Below are positions 35,062-45,220 of a stretch of DNA of 64,000 bases, piece by piece (position 1 is the first letter of the stretch; each line of letters opens with the position of its first letter). The notes under the pieces are model-generated. The model had not been told where the DNA came from, did no database searches, and saw nothing but the letters and a program-made list of their open reading frames with translations. Origin of the DNA: Paenibacillus urinalis (GTDB lineage Bacteria; Bacillota; Bacilli; Paenibacillales; Paenibacillaceae); NCBI RefSeq assembly GCF_028747985.1, contig NZ_CP118108.1, positions 4,657,001 through 4,721,000 of the forward strand, written 5' to 3'. The position numbers and the translations under genes are program-made.

Positions 35062-36651
35062 TTACGGTTTGGGCTTTTGGCCCTTTGGAGTACGTATCGG
35101 GTTCCGGGAGCCGATAAGATTCGGTCTCTTATTCATCGCCCAGTGTGGATTACGCCAGATCATATCCTGCATATTCACCGAAGCAACCGGTGCCAACGGA
35201 CTCATATACGGAACACCAAAGGAGCGGAGACTGACCATGTGAAGCAGCATCGCCAGCGTACCGATGGTGATGCCGTACAATCCGAACACCCCTGCACAGA
35301 GAAGAAGTGGAAAGCGCAGCATCCGAAACGCATATCCAACATTGTAGCGCGGTGCGGTAAAGGAGGCGATGCCGGTACCCGCCACGACGATGACAATTGG
35401 CGCTGATATGATGCCTGCCTGAACGGCAGCTTGACCGATAACGAGTGCACCCACAATACTGACCGCCGAACCAATCGCCTTCGGCAGCCGTATACCCGCT
35501 TCCCGAAGCCCCTCAAATACACCTTCCATAATGAAGGCCTCAATCACCATGGGAAATGGAGAAGCCTCTCTCGCCTGGGTGAAGCTGAGTGCAAGGCTTG
35601 TCGGAAGCATCTGCGGATGGAAATTGACAATGGCTATAAATACCGAAGGGAGAAACAAAGAAGCCAGCAAGAAAAGAATACGGATAATCCGGGTAGCTGT
35701 GGCGTACAGATAAGGATTGTAGAAATCCTCTGCTGCCTGCACGCCGGCCCAAAAGGTAAATGGAACGATCAGTACAAACGGGGTGCCGTCTGTAAAAATA
35801 GCCACTCTTCCTTCGAGCAGACTTGCCGCCACGGTGTCCGGTCTTTCTGTATTCTGAACGGTAGAGAAAGGGGAGTATGGCGCATCCTGAATAAACTCTT
35901 CAATATAGCCTGATTCAAGAATGGCGTCGATCTGGATATCCTTTAGCCTGCTTCTGACTTCCTGCAGCACGGTTTCCTTTGCAATGCCTTCGATATAGGA
36001 GATCACGATGTCCGTCTGCGTATATTCGCCTATGACCATGGACTCCATTTTGAGCTTGGGGCTCTTTATCTTGCGCCGTACCATGGCTGTGTTCTGTCTC
36101 AGCGTTTCCGTAAACCCTTCCCTTGGTCCCCGAATACTCCCTTCCGAGGTAGGCTCCTCGATACTTCGACCGGATCCTCCCTTCATATCGATCATGAGCG
36201 CAGAAGGCATCTTGTCCATCAAAATAGCCGCATTCCCGCTTAGCAGGCCCTTCTCTACTTCCGTGAAGCTGACTACCTTCTTCATGTTTGCCGAAGGAAT
36301 TCGCTGGGTGAGGATCAGCTGTTCCGGGTCCGATGCCGCATCTCCTTCCTTCGAGCTGCCGAGGATGATCGGATCCAGAATGCTCTCATCAATCATCTTC
36401 GTATCAACCAGCCCATCAATAAATACAATCAGGATCTCCTGCGAATTTGGAAGAGGAATCTTCCGAAACACCACATCCGAGCATTGGGAGAAGGACTGGC
36501 GAAGCTGTTGTTCGTTCATTGATAGATTCCTCTCCAGACTGTGATGGGGTTCAGAGGGTCTATTCTCATTTGTAATTCCTGAAGCACCTGTTGGTTGTTC
36601 GGAACCCTTCCCTAAGATGATCCTTCTTGCCAGCTTCTGCAGCAGATTCAT
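35062..36651 (-). CDS. Spore germination receptor subunit A (GerAA family)
   Basis: From ATG 36651 (AGAAGGAG 8 nt upstream) the protein has 529 residues. It has a soluble N-terminal region (to about 285) and five to six membrane helices after it, with the GerA signatures ESGYIEEFI, TERPDTVAASLLEGR, REASPFPMVIEAFIME and [14 protein letters not shown]. It is the fourth gene of the A-B-C-A-C run, starting 18 bp after the first gerC gene. That spacing suggests a single long transcript. Confidence 0.95.
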   Translation of the reverse strand: MNLLQKLARRIILGKGSEQPTGASGITNENRPSEPHHSLERNLSMNEQQLRQSFSQCSDVVFRKIPLPNSQEILIVFIDGLVDTKMIDESILDPIILGSSKEGDAASDPEQLILTQRIPSANMKKVVSFTEVEKGLLSGNAAILMDKMPSALMIDMKGGSGRSIEEPTSEGSIRGPREGFTETLRQNTAMVRRKIKSPKLKMESMVIGEYTQTDIVISYIEGIAKETVLQEVRSRLKDIQIDAILESGYIEEFIQDAPYSPFSTVQNTERPDTVAASLLEGRVAIFTDGTPFVLIVPFTFWAGVQAAEDFYNPYLYATATRIIRILFLLASLFLPSVFIAIVNFHPQMLPTSLALSFTQAREASPFPMVIEAFIMEGVFEGLREAGIRLPKAIGSAVSIVGALVIGQAAVQAGIISAPIVIVVAGTGIASFTAPRYNVGYAFRMLRFPLLLCAGVFGLYGITIGTLAMLLHMVSLRSFGVPYMSPLAPVASVNMQDMIWRNPHWAMNKRPNLIGSRNPIRTPKGQKPKP

Positions 36652-36669
36652 CCTCTCCACTCCTTCTGG

Positions 36670-37860
36670 TTATTCCAATGTTGATCCATAATCCACAATC
36701 TCCAAATCCACATCGTAAGTGACAGGAATTTCGCTAAAGACTTCATCCCATCGTTCCTTTACCTTGTTGTAATATCCCGGGTATTTAATACGGACTTCCT
36801 TACCAAAACCGACTACATCGGCATGATATGTATGCTGCAGCTTGTCCAGCAGTACTTTGATTTCATTTTTTACAGTTTCATTGAATTTCTTTTCCTGCTC
36901 TACAATATATTCTGAATCAGTGGGCTCTTCGGGATAGCTCCAATCCTCAATCAATCTTCCCTTTGATCTCACATCAAGATGAATAGAGAGCTCGTCTCCT
37001 TCCAGCTTAGGAGTAATTTTGCTGCTAATTGAAGCAATCTCATATACGATCGTATCGCCCTTATCCGAATAAGTCTTGAGCACCCCGCCCGGACTCCCCT
37101 CTATCCAGGAAATCGCTTCAATATCCACTTGATTCAGCCTGCCAATATATTTATTCGTATCTCCTTCAAAAAGCGCACCGCCGACAAATTTCAATTCATT
37201 CTCTGCCATGATGACATTCTGCAATACAAAGCTTTGTCTGGACTGCATTAATCCTTCCAGCTTCCCAAGTGAAACGGCAGGCAGAATCCGGTTCGTACGC
37301 TGCCGATTACGGACAAGCCCTCTCAGATTAAAGGCCGGAACTTCACCTGGCTGACTGGCACTCAGCACATCAATCGCTTTTTGCTGGCTGATCAGAACTA
37401 GGGTACTGGGCCGGATATCATTATCACGTAATATAAAATCAAGCAGCTGCTCCAAGCTATATTTCGCAGCCAATTCACTAGAGATGACGATTACTTTCAA
37501 ATGATGGCCGATCAGAGGGCGATCTCTTCTCAGCGAGAATTGCCTAAATATTTGCAGAAGGGAATCGCCGGTGAGTCTTTCGTTAAGGTATGATTCACCT
37601 GCCTGGCCGCTCTGTCCCTGAGATGTCTGCGATTTCGTTCCCGGCACAATTTGTACCGTAGCTGTTATCACATTCTTCTTAGGATAATGTCCTCCGCGCT
37701 TATTGACCTCTTCTTCAAATTTTGTTTCATCCGCCACATCCAGTCCGACGCCAACGTATACTCTCAAATCCTCAATCTCCCGGCTGCTCCAGCAGCCCGA
37801 CAAGCAGACGGTCAGGATAAATATGGCCATCAGCTTGAGCGCTTTACGCAGGTTGTTCAC
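36670..37860 (-). CDS. Spore germination receptor lipoprotein C (GerAC family)
   Basis: A 396-residue protein starting at GTG 37860, with GGAGG 8 nt upstream inside the gerB end (17-bp overlap). The lipobox is CLSGC with Cys23, followed by WSSREIEDL. The GerAC fold pattern, with VGLDVADE and a C-terminal YPGYYNKVKERWDEVF stretch, is clear. It completes the A-B-C receptor set encoded at 36670-40720. Confidence 0.93.
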   Translation of the reverse strand: MNNLRKALKLMAIFILTVCLSGCWSSREIEDLRVYVGVGLDVADETKFEEEVNKRGGHYPKKNVITATVQIVPGTKSQTSQGQSGQAGESYLNERLTGDSLLQIFRQFSLRRDRPLIGHHLKVIVISSELAAKYSLEQLLDFILRDNDIRPSTLVLISQQKAIDVLSASQPGEVPAFNLRGLVRNRQRTNRILPAVSLGKLEGLMQSRQSFVLQNVIMAENELKFVGGALFEGDTNKYIGRLNQVDIEAISWIEGSPGGVLKTYSDKGDTIVYEIASISSKITPKLEGDELSIHLDVRSKGRLIEDWSYPEEPTDSEYIVEQEKKFNETVKNEIKVLLDKLQHTYHADVVGFGKEVRIKYPGYYNKVKERWDEVFSEIPVTYDVDLEIVDYGSTLE

Positions 37861-38968
37861 TTTGCTTCCCTCCTTTCTTACGTATGAGACTAATGATGAG
37901 AAGAACTAGTGGAAGTCCGCAGAACAGCACCAGTGAGAAATTGCCCAGAATATCACCAAGGATGAACGTTTCATTAATGTCCTTCGGCAGCATCGCGATG
38001 ACATAGTTGACGGGCAAGAGCAGCAGTAGAAAAGGTGTAATTTTACGTCCTTTAAACAGCTGGGCACCACCAAGGGAGGCAGCATAATGTGTAATGGTAA
38101 ACGTTGAGAAAATCTGCATGATCCAAATAACGAGCAGTAGAGATTCGAACCTCTCAAAGATAAGACCTTCGGTTTCAAAACTGCGCAGCAGATCAAGCGT
38201 GGGCCAGGTTTTGGTTAAAGTGCCATCCAGCGACAAGCCGCCAATGACCATAATGACGGTAATCAAGTATACGACCAGCGGTACTGATATGCCGTAAACG
38301 ACTGCTTTTACTCCCTTATTTGGATGCTTCATATAGGCCGCGACGACTAACATGGCTTCAAATCCGGTAAATGAAAACAATGAGGGCTTGATCCCCTTTA
38401 TGACCGGCATGATTCCCATTCCAAGTACAGGTCTTAGGTTGTTGATATCGAACAAGTGGACACTGAGCAGGATGATAACGACAAAAATGACCAGTGTAAT
38501 CGGCAGGATAATCTGATACAGCCGCGCAATCGGATTAATTCCGCCGATTACCAAATAAAAGCCCACCCACATAAAAATCATGACATAGGACCATACCGGG
38601 GTTGCTTCCAGCAGATACAGCCGGGTAACTTCCGCCATCACCCGGATTTCAAAGGCGGAAATGGTGACAAAGTAGCTGATAATGCAAAAACAGATGATAT
38701 AGGCAATCCATTTCCCCGTAATCTCGCGCGTGAACTGAAACACGGTCTTCCCGGGAAATCTCATGCATAAACGCGCTATAATGATGCCTGCAGCAAAGGT
38801 GATTACGCTTGACAAGAGAACTGAAATCCAGACATCCGGTGTTCCGACCGCCTTGGCCATCGTCCTTGGCATCGTCAGGATGCCGGCCCCAAGCATGTAG
38901 TTGATTACAAAAACCGATGCCTGGGTCGTTGTTATTTGATCTTCTGCCTTTTTCAGATTGCTGCTCAT
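37844..38968 (-). CDS. Spore germination receptor subunit B (GerAB family)
   Basis: A 374-residue protein with ten membrane helices. The N-terminus includes the conserved helix-1 region VFVINYMLGAGILTMPR, and a positively charged tail follows the last helix. It belongs to the APC-like GerAB/GerKB permease family and forms the germinant-binding core with its A subunit. It lies between the gerA gene (33 bp) and gerC gene (overlap). Confidence 0.93.
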   Translation of the reverse strand: MSSNLKKAEDQITTTQASVFVINYMLGAGILTMPRTMAKAVGTPDVWISVLLSSVITFAAGIIIARLCMRFPGKTVFQFTREITGKWIAYIICFCIISYFVTISAFEIRVMAEVTRLYLLEATPVWSYVMIFMWVGFYLVIGGINPIARLYQIILPITLVIFVVIILLSVHLFDINNLRPVLGMGIMPVIKGIKPSLFSFTGFEAMLVVAAYMKHPNKGVKAVVYGISVPLVVYLITVIMVIGGLSLDGTLTKTWPTLDLLRSFETEGLIFERFESLLLVIWIMQIFSTFTITHYAASLGGAQLFKGRKITPFLLLLLPVNYVIAMLPKDINETFILGDILGNFSLVLFCGLPLVLLIISLIRKKGGKQSEQPA

Positions 38969-39001
38969 TGTAGGCCATCACTCTTTTCTATTTGCCAAAG
39001 T

Positions 39002-40720
39002 TTATGATTTCATGCGATCCCGGTCCTTGCCCCTCGTCGTGCTGGGCCTCTTGCTCATCATGAACATGGGAGCTCGAACGATAAAGTCCTTCCAGTCGGA
39101 TGGCTTGTAGGAGATCATCGGAGCGGTATATGGAACACCAAAGCTCTTGAGTCTTACAAGATGACTACATAGCAGCAAAAAGAACATAATGACCCCAAAT
39201 AGTCCGAATAGCGCTGCGCTGAACATGGCTCCAAAACGGAGCACTCGGATGATAATGCCGGCACTATACATCGGAATAGAGAAGGAGGATATTGCCGTTA
39301 CTGCTACGATGATGACCAGAAGCGGACTGACAATGCCCGCCTGGACGGCTGCTTCCCCGATAATGAGACCGCCAACGATACCCATCGCGGGTCCGACCGG
39401 CTTAGGCAGTCTTATTCCTGCTTCTCTTAGAATCTCAATAGCGACCTCCATAATCAGTGCTTCGATGATCGAAGGAAAGGGAACACCAGCCCTTGTATTA
39501 ATAATGGTGAGTGCCAGCTTGGTAGGAATAAGCCCCGGATGGAACGATATAAAAGAGATATACATCGCAGGTCCAAGCAAAGCGATGAGAGCAGCCAAAT
39601 AGCGAATGAGCCGGATGAAGGTTCCCCAAACCCAGCGTTCATAATAATCCTCTGGTGACTGCAGCAGCATGCTGAAGGATACAGGTACGATTAAGGCAAA
39701 GGGAGTTCCATCCAGAAGAATAGCGACACGTCCCTCCAATAGAGCACCAATGACTCTGTCCGGCCTTTCGGTGTTTTGGGTCTGTTGAAAGGGGCTGAGC
39801 CAGTTATCTTCAATCAGCTGCTCAATATATCCCGATTCGAGCGGGTCATCAATGCTGATTTGTTCAATTCGTTTCTGAACTTCTTCTACCAGCTGCGAAT
39901 CGGCAATATCGTTCATATAAGCGATGACAATATCCTTCTTCACACGATTTCCTACTTCGAGCTGGGTAATTTGGAGACTGCTATTTCGACCATGCAGCCG
40001 CAGAAGTGCTGTGTTATCATTCAATTTTTCCGTGAAGCCGACTCTCGGACCACGAAGCAGAGCCTCTGACAAAGGCTCCTCCGCACTTCGCTGCTTGCCT
40101 TTGGGGGAGCCTACAATCATCACGCCACAAGCTCCGTCAACGAGCAAACCCGCATAGCCTGCCAGCATCTTCTCCACGGTTATACCGAGCTGTTTAGATT
40201 CCATCATTCCGATGACCGGAAGCTGCTGCTGCTGCAAATATTTCTCCAAATCCTCACTCGAATGAAGTTTCTCTGCTTCATCTTGGGGTATTCCCTCTCT
40301 CATCAGCGGAGCAAGGACATGGGTGTTGATCAGATCAGGATCCGTCAGACCATCTACATAGATAATGGCAGCTCGATTGTTCAAGCCCTTAATGACAAAT
40401 TCCCTGATATGCACGTCAGAATTGTCGCCGATGCTCTTTTGTATCAGCTGCATATCTGAATCGTAGTTCCCCGTGAGCGGCTGACTGGATTCCTGCTCTG
40501 TCTGTTCAGCTTCTTTACTCTGACCGGAACTGTTGTCTTGTTCGGGAGAACTGCTTACTTGACCGGAGGAGGTGTTCGCCTTCTTGCTCCGGTTCGTTGC
40601 TTTCACATAACGATTAAGGTCAGCAGCAGCCTTCATCATTACAACCGGAAGGACGAATACGACAGCTGCCTGGATCCACATTCCCCCGTCAGGGAAATAG
40701 GATAATAGGGTTTCCCACAA
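39002..40720 (-). CDS. Spore germination receptor subunit A (GerAA family), long N-terminal form
   Basis: I place the start at TTG 40720, preceded by AGGGAG with 9 nt spacing, giving 572 residues. The frame stays open to 40891, but the ATG there has no ribosome-binding site. The protein then begins with a hydrophobic helix ([16 protein letters not shown]). A Ser/Gln/Glu-rich linker (about 45-80) and the standard GerA domain with [24 protein letters not shown] and [14 protein letters not shown] follow. The additional N-terminal membrane helix and linker are not in the second GerAA here. First gene of the ger run. Confidence 0.9.
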   Translation of the reverse strand: MWETLLSYFPDGGMWIQAAVVFVLPVVMMKAAADLNRYVKATNRSKKANTSSGQVSSSPEQDNSSGQSKEAEQTEQESSQPLTGNYDSDMQLIQKSIGDNSDVHIREFVIKGLNNRAAIIYVDGLTDPDLINTHVLAPLMREGIPQDEAEKLHSSEDLEKYLQQQQLPVIGMMESKQLGITVEKMLAGYAGLLVDGACGVMIVGSPKGKQRSAEEPLSEALLRGPRVGFTEKLNDNTALLRLHGRNSSLQITQLEVGNRVKKDIVIAYMNDIADSQLVEEVQKRIEQISIDDPLESGYIEQLIEDNWLSPFQQTQNTERPDRVIGALLEGRVAILLDGTPFALIVPVSFSMLLQSPEDYYERWVWGTFIRLIRYLAALIALLGPAMYISFISFHPGLIPTKLALTIINTRAGVPFPSIIEALIMEVAIEILREAGIRLPKPVGPAMGIVGGLIIGEAAVQAGIVSPLLVIIVAVTAISSFSIPMYSAGIIIRVLRFGAMFSAALFGLFGVIMFFLLLCSHLVRLKSFGVPYTAPMISYKPSDWKDFIVRAPMFMMSKRPSTTRGKDRDRMKS

Positions 40721-40943
40721 TTTAAAAAACTCCCTGCTGTGATGGATTGTATAGGATCGATTGTATTTTAACCCCAAACCCTCATAATCATTCTTTAATT
40801 GGAAGATGACGCTCACTCTAGACATCCATCCAAAAGACCAGCCATTGCTTACAAATCTGCCGGCGTACCATTGACGATTTTCCCTGTTCATTTTCGGGTA
40901 TTAACTCTATGCAATACTCAATTGAATTGGAAAGGGGTATTTC

Positions 40944-42653
40944 ATGCATATCAAGTACAAAAAAGCCTGGAAGCAAAACATCATATATGAAATTTATCCG
41001 CGCAGCTTTAAAGATAGTAACGGGGATGGGATCGGAGATCTGCCTGGAATTATTTCCAAGCTAGATTATTTGCAGAGTTTAGGAGTAACCGCCCTTTGGC
41101 TGAATCCCATTTACAAATCGCCGGACATTGATCATGGCTATGACATTACCGACTATTATGCGATCCAGCCTGAATACGGAACGATGAGTGATTTTGATCT
41201 GCTGCTGGAGGAGGTTCACAACAGAGAGATGGGACTTCTCATGGATCTGGTCTTAAACCATACTTCCGATCAGCATCCCTGGTTCAGAGAATCACGCTCT
41301 AACAAGCATAGTCGTTACCGGAATTACTACATTTGGAGACCTGCCGGAGCAGACGGCGGCCCTCCTAACAACTGGACCTCTTATCTTGGCAAGTCTGCCT
41401 GGACCTTTGATGAAGAGAATGAGGAATATTACATGCACCTCTATAACTCGACTCAGCCGGATCTGAATTGGGACAATCCTGATCTGCGCGAAAGCATGTA
41501 TAAGATGATGCGATTCTGGCTGGATAAAGGCATTGACGGATTTCGTATCGATGCAGTGAATGCAATCTCCAAGGATCAAACCTTCCCTGACTCGAATCTA
41601 TCGAGACTGCAATCGAACGGTGAGCCCTTCATTAAGAATGGACCGAATATTCACGATTATTTGCAGGAAATGCATGAGAAAGTGTTCTCTCATTACGATA
41701 TTTTCACTGCGGGTGAAATGTCCTATATCAGTGAGCAGGATGTACTCGACTATACACACCCGGATCGCAAAGAATTGTCCATGGTCATCTCTCCTGAAGC
41801 TACTACGCTCGGTAATCTTCCAGAAGATGAATTTAAACAAAAAGAATGGACACTTGACGAGTTGCGGGAGGTCATGCAGAAATGGCAAAAAAACGTCGGC
41901 GACCCCGGCGGATGGTTCGGACTTTACTTCAGCAATCATGATCAGCCCCGGCTGGTCAATACCTTTGGCCACCCGGGTAAGTACAGGGTCCAATCCGCCA
42001 AAATGATCGGTACCATGCTGTATACGTTAAAAGGAACCCCTTTTATGCTGCAAGGTGATGAGCTCGGGATGACCAACAATCCTAAGCTTCATTCGATTGA
42101 TGATATCAAAGAGCAGCAGGCAATTGCCTATTACGATGTCATGGTCAATGAACGAGGGGAAGATGAAGAGAAGATCATGCAGCGAATTCGAAGAAAAGCA
42201 AGAGATCATGCACGGACCCCTATGCAATGGGACGAGAGCATTCATGCTGGATTTACTACCGGCGAGCCTTGGCTCCCAGTAAACCCAAATTACAAGGAGG
42301 TTAATGTCAAGGAACAGGAATCAGATCCCTATTCCGTATTAAACTACTATCGACAGCTTATTAATATTCGTAAAAACCATGCTGCACTCACCTACGGAGA
42401 GTATAAGGCAATTCTAACCGATCATCCTCAAGTTTTTGCGTATCTGCGTTTATTTGAGGATCAGACTTGGCTCGTTCTGCTTAACTTCTCAGAGGAAGAA
42501 GCAGCTTACTCCCTTGATTCGAATGATATAGAACGACTCTCGGATCCCCGCCTGCTTATAGGGAATTACAAAGAACCGAATGAAATAATTGATCTCAAGA
42601 GTGGTGTTCTGAAGCCGTATGAGGCTATTGTGCTGGCACCTTCACTTCACTGA
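40944..42653 (+). CDS. GH13 alpha-glucosidase (oligo-1,6-glucosidase type)
   Basis: A 569-residue cytoplasmic enzyme. The N-terminal WKQNIIYEIYPRSFKDSNGDG is typical of GH13 subfamily 31. The catalytic triad is Asp203 (GFRIDAV), Glu258 (TAGEMS) and Asp333 (SNHDQPR). The QPDLNWDNP segment is characteristic of alpha-1,6/alpha-1,4 exo-glucosidases acting on isomaltose, sucrose or trehalose-like sugars. AAGGGG precedes the ATG. No transporter or regulator is adjacent, and no cre site is seen. Confidence 0.93.
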   Translation: MHIKYKKAWKQNIIYEIYPRSFKDSNGDGIGDLPGIISKLDYLQSLGVTALWLNPIYKSPDIDHGYDITDYYAIQPEYGTMSDFDLLLEEVHNREMGLLMDLVLNHTSDQHPWFRESRSNKHSRYRNYYIWRPAGADGGPPNNWTSYLGKSAWTFDEENEEYYMHLYNSTQPDLNWDNPDLRESMYKMMRFWLDKGIDGFRIDAVNAISKDQTFPDSNLSRLQSNGEPFIKNGPNIHDYLQEMHEKVFSHYDIFTAGEMSYISEQDVLDYTHPDRKELSMVISPEATTLGNLPEDEFKQKEWTLDELREVMQKWQKNVGDPGGWFGLYFSNHDQPRLVNTFGHPGKYRVQSAKMIGTMLYTLKGTPFMLQGDELGMTNNPKLHSIDDIKEQQAIAYYDVMVNERGEDEEKIMQRIRRKARDHARTPMQWDESIHAGFTTGEPWLPVNPNYKEVNVKEQESDPYSVLNYYRQLINIRKNHAALTYGEYKAILTDHPQVFAYLRLFEDQTWLVLLNFSEEEAAYSLDSNDIERLSDPRLLIGNYKEPNEIIDLKSGVLKPYEAIVLAPSLH

Positions 42654-42758
42654 TTCCCTCCAACTGATGAGTACGAGAGCAGCTCTTAGTTTTCGGATTG
42701 GGCTGCTTTCGACGTTGTAACAGCTCATATAGAAAACCGTAGATTACCATATATTACA

Positions 42759-42788
42759 TTGGGATATGATCCTTTCAGATGATATAAT
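42759..42788 (+). promoter_or_regulatory. Promoter of the orphan 119-residue protein gene
   Basis: TTGGGA (42759-42764), 18-bp spacer, TATAAT (42783-42788), about 75 bp before the ATG at 42863. Confidence 0.5.
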
Positions 42789-42862
42789 TTCCATATTAAT
42801 AGTCTTTGTTACAAATCATATAAAAAGGGTCTTGTTCCGATATAAGGAGGTTTTAATCCACG

Positions 42863-43222
42863 ATGAGCGCACCAATTCAAATCTATAAAATATCTGCTGA
42901 GTTAAAAAAAGATCAATTCAAACTGCTTGTGATTCCCTGGAAGCTGCTTATTGAGACAAACCGTTATTACGAAATCCGGGAAGAGAACGGACCTGTCAAA
43001 AGATTATATAAGGAGAAACTAAATACGATCACCATGGATACTAAATCTTATGCGAATGGGACCATCGTCTGCTCGGCGTTCTGTTCTGAGAATTACATAC
43101 ATCAAACCAAGAAAGAAATTGTAAAGAAATTAGGGCATATTATTGACTCCTACATCGAGGAGCACCGGGTTAACCAGCAGACGATAAAAGAATGTGCTCC
43201 AAGAGATATCTATCTGGGATAA
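42863..43222 (+). CDS. Hypothetical protein, 119 residues
   Basis: A 119-residue soluble protein with an AAGGAGG site 12 nt before the ATG. Its composition is mixed alpha/beta, with a Lys/Glu-rich C-terminal helix (KKEIVKKLGHIIDSYIEEHR) and two cysteines in VCSAFCSENY. I do not recognise the family and see no membrane segment or DNA-binding motif. It has its own promoter and an unusually long terminator, so it is probably a genuine single-gene unit. Confidence 0.65.
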   Translation: MSAPIQIYKISAELKKDQFKLLVIPWKLLIETNRYYEIREENGPVKRLYKEKLNTITMDTKSYANGTIVCSAFCSENYIHQTKKEIVKKLGHIIDSYIEEHRVNQQTIKECAPRDIYLG

Positions 43223-43231
43223 TATATAGAT

Positions 43232-43280
43232 CAAGCGAAAAGAAGCCTTCTCCGTTATGGAGAAGGCTTCTTTTCGCTTG
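43232..43280. terminator. 22-bp perfect hairpin terminator between convergent genes
   Basis: A perfect 22-bp stem around loop GTTAT separates the plus-strand gene ending at 43222 from the minus-strand permease ending at 43328. The T-rich portion is inside the stem, so it can terminate in either direction. Confidence 0.85.
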
Positions 43281-43327
43281 GACTTTGAATCGGACTTGAA
43301 CGGTGTCCTATTCAGCAGTCTTCTCAA

Positions 43328-44173
43328 TCAACCTTTAATACCTGAGTTCAGGTTAATGGACTGCATAAAGTATTTCTGTGCAAAGATAAATAGTATTAGT
43401 GTAGGAATAATTGCAAGCATTGCAGATCCCATGAGTTGTCCAATCAGGCGATAGTTACCATAAATATCTTGAAGCAAGAGCAAGCCTGCCGTAATCGGCA
43501 TTTTCTCAACATCCGTGTATACGATAACCGGCCATAGGAAGTCATTCCAGGAACCGATGAATGAGAACAAGCCGCAAACGACCAGTACCGGTTTAACCAA
43601 CGGCAGTATGACAGAGAAATAAATTCTGAAATCACCGGCTCCGTCCACGCGAGCAGATTCATCAAGGTCGTGTGGAATGCCCTTCATAAACTGTCTTACC
43701 AAGAAGATGTTCCCCATACCGGCAAGACCCGGAATAATCATCGCCCATGCCGTATTTACCCAGCCAAGTGTTTCAATGATCTTGTAAGAAGGAATCAGGT
43801 TTACAACCGCTGGGAAGAACGAAATCCCGAGTAAGGTAAAGAACAAAGCGTCTCTTCCCTTAAAGTTCATACGTGTATAGCCATAACCTGTGATCGAGAT
43901 AATGACAATAACGAGTGCTGTGTGCGAAATCGCAATAAACAAAGAATTCATTAACCAGCGCAAGATCGGAGCAGTAGACGTATTCTCCAATATGGTCACA
44001 TAGTTATTGAAGTCCCAGTCAACCGGCAGCAATCTGAAGCCGGTCGAAACCACTTCCGTCTGGGAACGAAACGATGTCGTAATCCCAAATAGAACAGGAA
44101 TCGCCCAAATGACACAAATCGCTATAAGAAATAGGTACGATATATATTTCGAAATATTGATTTTCTTTTTCAT
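43328..44173 (-). CDS. ABC sugar transporter permease, MalG-like
   Basis: A 281-residue permease with six membrane helices and EAA loop DESARVDGAGDFRIYFSVILPLVKP. The C-terminus, AQKYFMQSINLNSGIKG, is typical of carbohydrate permease 2. It lies 32 bp after the MalF-like gene. With the binding protein at 45221 it forms an importer lacking its own ATPase. Substrate probably arabino- or xylo-oligosaccharide, from the adjacent GH43 gene. Confidence 0.92.
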   Translation of the reverse strand: MKKKINISKYISYLFLIAICVIWAIPVLFGITTSFRSQTEVVSTGFRLLPVDWDFNNYVTILENTSTAPILRWLMNSLFIAISHTALVIVIISITGYGYTRMNFKGRDALFFTLLGISFFPAVVNLIPSYKIIETLGWVNTAWAMIIPGLAGMGNIFLVRQFMKGIPHDLDESARVDGAGDFRIYFSVILPLVKPVLVVCGLFSFIGSWNDFLWPVIVYTDVEKMPITAGLLLLQDIYGNYRLIGQLMGSAMLAIIPTLILFIFAQKYFMQSINLNSGIKG

Positions 44174-44205
44174 TTTGAACCATCTGCCCCTTCCGTATCC
44201 ACTTC

Positions 44206-45081
44206 CTAGTTCGCATTTCGGTTCATTACATAATATTGCAATGCCGAAATAACCAAAATAACGAGACCCAGCAGCACTGCCATAGCAGATGCCATACCAG
44301 CCAAGGATTCACCTGAACCGAATGCGAGTTGTCTGATGTACATCATAAGTACGTGTGTGCTCTGCTGCGGTCCGCCGTCAGTCATCATGAGCGGCTGACC
44401 AAATACGTTAAAGGAGCCGGCAGTTGTCATAACAAAGGTATAAATAAGCGGGAAACGAATAGACGGCAATGTAATGCTGAAAAATCTGCGAACAGAACCT
44501 GCCCCGTCCATCTCAGCAGCTTCGTACAAATCCTTGGAAACACCATTAATAGAGGCACGGTAGATAATCATGTTACCTCCAACTCCGCCCCAAACGGTAA
44601 TGACAATGATAATAATCCAAGCATACGGCTGATTTGTAGCCCAGACCGTATCCGATCCGAATACATTACCGGTAACACCTAACTGCTTATTAAATATGAG
44701 TGACCAGATCAGTGCAGCTGCAGAAATAGAAATGAGGCCTGGAATATAAATGATCGATTGAATAGTTCCCTTCAATTTCACTTTTTTATGCTCCAGTGCC
44801 ACAGCAATCATCAGAGGGATTACGATCAAGATCGGAACACTTAAAAGAACAAAGAGCAGTGTATTCTTCAAACCATTGTAAAATTGATAATTAAACGTAG
44901 ATTCACTATCAAAAAGAATCGTTTTATAGTTATCAAGACCAACCCAAACCGGGTCATTGATTAAATTCCACTGAGTAAACGAAGCATAAATACCGTAGAT
45001 CGTCGGTATCAGAATAAAGATCAGAAATAGTATAAGATGGGGCCCAACAAAGAAAACAGGGGCAAAGGATCTCTTCTTCAT
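44206..45081 (-). CDS. ABC sugar transporter permease, MalF-like
   Basis: A 291-residue permease with six membrane helices and EAA motif YEAAEMDGAGSVRRFFSITLPS. It is the first permease of the importer, 139 bp after the binding-protein gene. The gap contains a 14-bp perfect hairpin. It should dimerise with the MalG-like protein. Confidence 0.92.
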   Translation of the reverse strand: MKKRSFAPVFFVGPHLILFLIFILIPTIYGIYASFTQWNLINDPVWVGLDNYKTILFDSESTFNYQFYNGLKNTLLFVLLSVPILIVIPLMIAVALEHKKVKLKGTIQSIIYIPGLISISAAALIWSLIFNKQLGVTGNVFGSDTVWATNQPYAWIIIIVITVWGGVGGNMIIYRASINGVSKDLYEAAEMDGAGSVRRFFSITLPSIRFPLIYTFVMTTAGSFNVFGQPLMMTDGGPQQSTHVLMMYIRQLAFGSGESLAGMASAMAVLLGLVILVISALQYYVMNRNAN

Positions 45082-45105
45082 AGCCTTTCAATTCTCCTTT
45101 TGGAA

Positions 45106-45135
45106 AAGTAATGTGCCATAAATGGCACATTACTT
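45106..45135 (-). terminator. Hairpin between binding-protein and permease genes
   Basis: Perfect 14-bp stem (AAGTAATGTGCCAT and complement) with a 2-nt gap, then TTTT on the minus strand. Its place after the binding-protein gene and before the permeases fits a partial terminator or RNA-stabilising element that raises binding-protein levels. Confidence 0.75.
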
Positions 45136-45220
45136 TGTACTAAATCGATGAACTAAAGATGAATGTTGAACCCTGAGTCATCTTCAGTTCATCCTATATA
45201 TTCTTGTTTAGTCGTTTGTT

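Noticed and set aside
42676..42710. GAGCAGCTC...GGGCTGCTTTC as terminator of the alpha-glucosidase gene
   Set aside because: Only about 6 bp pair well and the T tract is interrupted; a real terminator is possible but not supported enough to list.
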